A DNA stretch of 20,857 nt from Gloeopeniophorella convolvens (Eukaryota; Basidiomycota; Agaricomycetes; Russulales), in assembly GCA_022496205.1 (NCBI GenBank), contig WTXD01000180.1, forward strand, positions 1-20,857. The letters are read 5' to 3'. Shown piece after piece: positions 16,952 to 20,857 of the stretch. The notes beneath the pieces were generated by a model. It saw nothing but the letters and a program-made list of their open reading frames with translations, did not search any database and had not been told where the DNA came from. A program made the position numbers and the translations under genes. Each line of letters opens with the position of its first letter. Position 1 is the first letter of the stretch.

Positions 16952-19186
16952 ATGGCCCAGAAGACAGCGCCGTACGGGATCTGGTCTTCTCCAATCACCG
17001 CGGATGCACTTGTCCAAAGCGTGAGCCCTCCGTTTGCTGTTGAAGACTCTTGCTTACGGACGCCATGCCAGAGCATCACTCTCTCGGACGTGCTTCTGGA
17101 CCCAGTGACGCGTAAATTCTACCATCTCGAAGGCAGGCCGTCAGAAGGCGGACGCGCCGTCATCGTCGACACCCTCGCGAAAAAGGACGTGTTTGGCGGA
17201 GGATGGGACGCGACGACCAAGGTGTACGAGTACGGCGGGGGCCTGCAACCGTCTTTGATGGGATTGTGTACTTCTCCAACAAGCACGACGGTAGGGTGTA
17301 CAGTGTGGCTGCGGCCGGAGCAGAGCCCAAAGCCGTGACTCCAGGTGCGTGTCCGCCTTTCGCTTGGTCTCTCGCTCAAGAGGCTGACATTCGGCACTGT
17401 GCAGATGGAAAACCCTACAGATACGCTGATTTTAGCGTCCACCCGGCTCACAAACATCTGGTAGCAGCCATCCTCGAGGACCACACGATCGACAAGCCCG
17501 AGTCGGTGGTCAACAAGCTTGTTGTCATCAACACCAAGACCCGGTCTCTCACCACCATCGCCTCTGGCGCAGACTTTTACGCCGCCCCCCGTTTCTCGCC
17601 AGATGGAGCGCACATCGCCTACCAGGAATGGAACCACCCTGACATGCCATGGCAGCGCTCCGCCGTGCATGTGTTCGCGTTCTCTGTAGAAGACGACAAG
17701 GTCACGTTGAAGAACGACAAACGCCTTGCATGGGACGACCGCGAGGTCGGCGTGGGCTTTCCTGTCTGGATCGATGCAGAGAACCTGGTCTTCTTGACGG
17801 ACGAGTCTGGCTATGTGAACCCGTGGACGTACTCAGCGTCCTCGAGGCAAGCCGCGCGCCTCCTTGCGTCACCTCTTAATGAAGACTTTGCGCAGCCCGC
17901 CTTCCGGCTTGGGTGGTCGCCGTACGCCGTGCTAGATGCAGAAAAGAAGACTATCTTGTTCTCCGCTCTCAAGGGAGGAAGGAGCGTGCTTTACTCCTTC
18001 GATTGGGAGGCGAAGGCTCTGGTCCCGGTCGACAACCCCTTCGTCGACGTGAACGCGATCCGCGCCATTGATGCAAAGACGCTCGTGTTCGAGGCTAAGT
18101 CGACGAGGGAGCCGTCGGCTATCATCAAGCTCACGATCACCGACACCTCCACCCCGTATGTGACGACCACCTACGAGGTCCTGAAGTCATCTATGGAGTC
18201 GCTCCCGTTCCCGGATGGCATCATCTCGCAGCCCGAGCCGCTCACGCTGGGGACCAAGAGCGAGCCGGTCTACGCCATTCTCTACCTGCCCACCAATCCT
18301 GAATACAGCGGCCCCTCGGATCCCGCAGAAAAACCACCTTGCGTCGTCAACTCGCATGGCGGTCCGACGAGCATGGCGGGCCAGGGTCTGCAATGGACCA
18401 AGCAGTACTTCACCAGTCGCGGTTGGGCCTGGTGAGCGCCTTGGTCCTCTTCATCTCCTCGCGGACTAATCTTGCGTGCAGGCTCGACGTCGACTACAGT
18501 GGCTCCGGTGGGTACGGCCGCAAGTACATGTGCGCATCTGCATCCCCCTCTTGTCATTCCAGATGCTGACGCGCGACGCAGCGACCGCCTGAATGGCGCC
18601 TGGGGCGTCGCCGACATCGCCGACTGCGCCGCGGCGTCGCAGGCGCTCGCGGAGCAGGGCCGCATCGACGCCGCGCGCACTACGATCCGCGGCGGCTCGG
18701 CGGGTGGCTTCACGACGCTTGCGGTGCTGTGCCACCCAGCGCTGCAGCGCGCGTTTACCGCAGGCACATCGCTGTACGGCATCTCGGACCTCACGCGCCT
18801 CGCGCAGGCGGGCACGCACAAGTTCGAGGCGCGCTATATGGACAAGCTCATAGGCGGCACGGTCGAGCAAATCCCGGAGGTGTACGCGAAGCGCAGTCCC
18901 GTCAACAACGCGCAGAACATCCGCAGCCCGCTGCTGGTGAGCGCCGCCGTGACATGCTGGGTGCGCCGTGCTGATGCGCGCTTAGCTTTTGCAAGGCACC
19001 GAGGACAAGGTCGTGCCGCCGGAGCAGGCGGCCGCGATCGAGAAGAAGATCAAGGAACAGCGCGGACACGTCGAAAAGATTATGTTCGAAGGCGAGGGCC
19101 ACGGGTTCGTCAGGGCGGACTCCATCAAGCTCGCGCTCGAGTCGGAGCGCGACTTCTACGAGAGGATGTTCCATATCGGCGCGTGA
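16952..19186 (+). CDS. S9C family serine peptidase (dipeptidyl/acylaminoacyl peptidase-like)
   Basis: Prolyl-oligopeptidase-family hydrolase that removes short or blocked N-terminal units from peptides. Exons are 16952-17020, 17072-17344, 17405-18431, 18482-18529, 18582-18936 and 18986-19186. The start MAQKTAPYGIWSSPITADAL is typical of the fungal family. A WD-like beta-propeller part (RFSPDGAHIAYQEWNHPDMP and others) precedes an alpha/beta-hydrolase domain with HGGPTS (oxyanion region) and the triad S512 (GGSAGG), D598 (GTEDKVVP) and H630 (EGEGHGF). The frame breaks once, in a G5 run at 17237-17241 (YEYGG to PATVFDG). One added base gives 657 residues, the usual family length. No signal peptide, so it is probably cytosolic. 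The introns at 17021-17071 and 17345-17404 are multiples of three and contain no stop, so an unspliced reading looks deceptively open. Confidence 0.88.
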
Positions 19187-19590
19187 ACAGGCGGAGAGAA
19201 AGGTCAAGATAAAAGTGCGAGTTTCTAGGTTGAGGCCATTGCGCCTTCAACATATAAGAGTAGTCATAAAACGTAGTAGTGCGCACTGCGTGGCTTGAAT
19301 CCGAGTGAGAGTGTCAGATGCGAGGCCGAACCAGAGTATCGACTGGAGCGCCAGAGCCACTCGCCGGGTCACGATGACCTCTGTGCTCAGCGAGCGCCAA
19401 CGACTTCCTCTTCTGACTCGAAACCTACCTCGGATCGTCTGTCTGGGTCAATCATCACGCCCGCCCTCTCATACCATCTCGCTCCCAACAATAAGTGCTG
19501 TGTTGAACCAACTTGTGGTTGGTGTCCTTCTGGTCTCCGGGAGGTCAACAATAGCTGAACATAAAGTTCAATCAGTGTAATTCAGCGAAG
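19187..19590. other. Intergenic between the peptidase and FIST genes
   Basis: Holds the peptidase 3' end (AATAAA-like GATAAAAG near 19208 and CATAAAAC near 19264) and the leader of the FIST gene. Two overlapping plus-strand open frames (19295-19558 and 19305-19580) have no recognisable content. Confidence 0.4.
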
Positions 19591-20857
19591 ATGCTGTACT
19601 TCAGCACAATCTTCGCGCGAACGCGTCCTCGATCCTTGGGCACCTCTCGCGCCTACCCGCCGAGCTCGCCGCGCACCCTCTCCTCTTCACGCTATCCGCC
19701 AACACTCCCGTCTCCTCGCTCTCTCCACTTGTCTCCGCTCTCTCCTCATTCTCCTCTTCGGGAAACGTTGGATGCCTCTCAGGCGCGGCACACTCAGGCG
19801 TGCCCATCTCCTGCTCGCTCGCATTTTTCCGCAAGGACGAGGCGACGCCGTTCCGCAGCGATATTCCGGGGCGGCCGGAGACACAAGTCGGGCGGTGGCA
19901 CGCAATGCGCAAGAAGGGCGCGGATGAGGGCGGGCTCGGGAGTGACGTAGCGCTGGAAGGGAATATGGATTGGGAGAAGCTGTGGAGTCGCGGTCTCGAG
20001 GGCGACGCGTTACCTCCTGCATTGCGCAAGCTGAAGTGCGTCTATCCTCGGTTTTAACTGCCGAGCCATGCATTGACTATTAGCAGGAAGGATGACGTGC
20101 ACACAATCATCAGTCTGACCGATAATGCACCTCAAGGGTTCAACCAGGCCCTATCCTCATTCCACAACGCAAACAAGGTCAGCTAGCGCGTCAGCATGTG
20201 CGTGCGCGAAGCTGACCCTGTTTCGAAGCTCGGCTTGTTCGCCTCCTCGACTCCGTTCGTAACCGGAAGGCCATTCACACTCATCCACGACGATGCAGTG
20301 TACTCGTCCGGAGCTGTTGGCGTTGCGTTGTCCGCAAGCCCGCGCCCGGCGCTGCAGACATCGTTCATCGGCCTGCGCGCCATGAGCGCTCCGCTCATGG
20401 TGACACAGTCAGTACGCTCTCAACCTTACAGGGCGCCCTAGTCTGACTCGCGCCGCCTGGGCGCAGATCAGAGGGCAACCTTATCAACGAGCTCGATAGT
20501 GCCAACCCGACTAGTCTCCTCATCTCTGCGATCGAGAAGAGCGCGCTCAGTGGCGAGGCAGCCAAGGATGACGAATTCTACCTCGGCGTCCTGCGCAATG
20601 GCAAGCTTTGGCAGGTGCACCACATCATGTCCGGTGGCCCGTCTCGCGGAACGATGTCGCTCGACACGGAGACAGCTCCCGTAGAGGGTACACTTGTCCA
20701 GGTCGGTTGCTGTTGCCGTTGAAACGAAGCGGAACGAATGCTGATCCGCCCAACTTGACCGGCAGCTGTTCCACCGCCCACGCACGGGCGCGGTTTCGGC
20801 CGCCCCTCCCAGCGCTGCAAAGCACACTCTCACCTTCACGGCATCAATACAACCCGA
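19591..20857 (+). CDS. FIST-domain protein, 3' end beyond the window
   Basis: Exons are 19591-20035, 20087-20177, 20229-20407, 20467-20701 and 20766 to the window edge. The joined product has the fungal FIST (FIST_N/FIST_C) pattern: LAAHPLLFTLSANTPVSSL, SGNVGCLSG, PGRPETQVGRWHAMRKK, then SALSGEAAKDDEFYLGVL and VHHIMSGGPSRGTMSLD. FIST domains are predicted small-ligand sensors, also found in FBXO22-like proteins. Fungal members are uncharacterised as far as I know. MLYFSTIFAR fits the family's usual N-terminus (about STIxAR). A one-base shortage near 19618-19621 (CGAACG) separates it from the long frame that continues ASSILGHLSRLPAEL; restoring it gives exon 1 the right phase. An alternative is an upstream exon spliced to the ATTCAG acceptor at 19580-19585. 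The gene is cut by the window end. Confidence 0.78.

Noticed and set aside
17119..17670. Long minus-strand ORF opposite the S9 peptidase
   Set aside because: It is the antisense shadow of a GC-rich coding exon whose sense strand carries clear S9C motifs.
19295..19580. Overlapping ORFs upstream of the FIST gene as its first exon
   Set aside because: No donor joins them in phase to the FIST frame. The ATG at 19591 with one missing base is simpler.

Overview
The window looks like nuclear DNA of a filamentous basidiomycete, probably an Agaricomycete. Genes carry several 44-80 nt introns with GTRNGY donors, CTRAY-like branch points and YAG acceptors. There are TATA boxes 40-90 nt upstream of start codons. 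The genes include tandem F-box proteins, a secreted PEBP-like protein, an S9C peptidase and a FIST-domain protein. No rRNA, tRNA or CRISPR was seen.

The left 8.8 kb is dominated by one multi-gene Mutator-like element (MULE), 484-8803. It has 32-bp terminal inverted repeats (30/32 matches), a perfect 9-bp target-site duplication (TTCGCCTGC at 475-483 and 8804-8812), and four TGTCA/TGACA motifs inside each end. Its transposase is a four-exon minus-strand gene (8006 to 4748) with an N-terminal zinc-finger-like region, a MULE DDE domain and a SWIM zinc finger. It also carries a six-exon plus-strand gene with a GRF-type zinc finger (2456-3795), a piece of a Pho80/PCL-like cyclin gene (3920-4690) and a small damaged gene near the left end (926-1284). 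The element sits in a glycine-rich minus-strand ORF that stays in the same frame on both sides.

Right of the element come a four-exon secreted PEBP-family gene (9523-10364, +), a degraded short-chain dehydrogenase (10539-10991, -), two tandem F-box paralogues (11070-12482 and 13779-15191, -) with a third F-box remnant (about 16316-16372, -), a six-exon S9C peptidase (16952-19186, +) and a FIST-domain gene running off the right edge (19591 onward, +).

In four otherwise well-formed genes the reading frame breaks at one or two points. Each break is repaired by one missing base, usually in a homopolymer. This suggests base under-calling in the assembly at least as strongly as gene decay. Exon boundaries are manual reconstructions from splice signals, frame continuity and family resemblance; no search or alignment was run.
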